A DNA stretch of 24,137 bases from Minisyncoccota bacterium (lineage in GTDB: Bacteria > Patescibacteriota > Minisyncoccia > UBA6257 > HR35): positions 1 to 24,137 of the forward strand of contig JAPYWP010000002.1 in assembly GCA_028276315.1 (NCBI GenBank), in the 5' to 3' direction. Positions 24,112 to 24,137 of the stretch are shown here, one piece after another. The notes under the pieces were generated by a model that did not search any database, was not told the DNA's origin, and saw only the letters and a program-made list of their open reading frames with translations. The translations under genes were made by a program, and so were the position numbers. Positions within the stretch are counted from its first letter, which is position 1; every line of letters begins with the position of its first letter.

Positions 24112-24137
24112 ATGGAGGGAGAAAATAGAGTTATAAA
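24112..24137 (+). CDS. Partial CDS, 5' end only, unknown product
   Basis: ATGGAGGGAGAAAATAGAGT opens MEGENRVI and leaves the window. The TATAAT 9 nt upstream suits a leaderless start. Eight residues are too few to identify. The GGAGGGAG at its start could instead be a ribosome binding site for a later ATG, but no start codon lies at the right distance before the window ends. Confidence 0.4.

Overview
The window is very AT-rich, tightly packed bacterial DNA. Several traits fit a Candidate Phyla Radiation / Patescibacteria genome: the low GC, genes 1-3 nt apart, an archaeal-style ATP-dependent DNA ligase, an archaeal-type UMP kinase, tRNAs without an encoded CCA, and start codons placed 7-9 nt after a TATAAT box, which implies leaderless mRNAs. 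This placement is inference. The standard code is in use: glycine is encoded by GGN, and TAA, TAG and TGA all end genes.

Region 1 (1-8.3 kb) is accessory and partly decayed. It holds a PEP synthase reduced to its two ends, a DUF475/TerC-like membrane protein gene broken by in-frame stops with a duplicated beginning, and a minus-strand type III restriction-modification operon. The operon order is mod (interrupted near its 3' end by an in-frame TAA), a gamma-glutamylcyclotransferase-like gene, then res. A tRNA-Asn gene bounds this region.

Region 2 (8.7-12.5 kb) has a minus-strand pair, pyrH and a DAHP synthase-family gene. Divergent from it is a plus-strand pair that looks like queuosine salvage: a Qng1/DUF2419-like glycosylase followed by tRNA-guanine transglycosylase (tgt).

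Region 3 (12.5-17.2 kb) holds a small membrane protein, galU (frameshifted at codon 6), pyrG, a DedA-family protein, rpmG and a Nudix hydrolase. pyrG and galU form a UTP-consuming operon.

Region 4 (17.2-24.1 kb) has an operon of an exported coiled-coil protein, a small membrane-anchored protein, tRNA-Gln and ATP-dependent DNA ligase. It is followed by the divergent pair guaB/argS, an adenylate kinase-like gene and the first codons of a gene leaving the window.

The most striking signal is a family of interspersed repeats built from CGGAT/ATCCG units about 10-12 nt apart. Copies lie in gaps (upstream of tgt and of rpmG). They also lie INSIDE two housekeeping genes, once in tgt and twice in pyrG, each time in the same stop-free reading frame and adding about 27, 51 and 61 residues. 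The behaviour resembles that known for Rickettsia palindromic elements, with an unrelated sequence.
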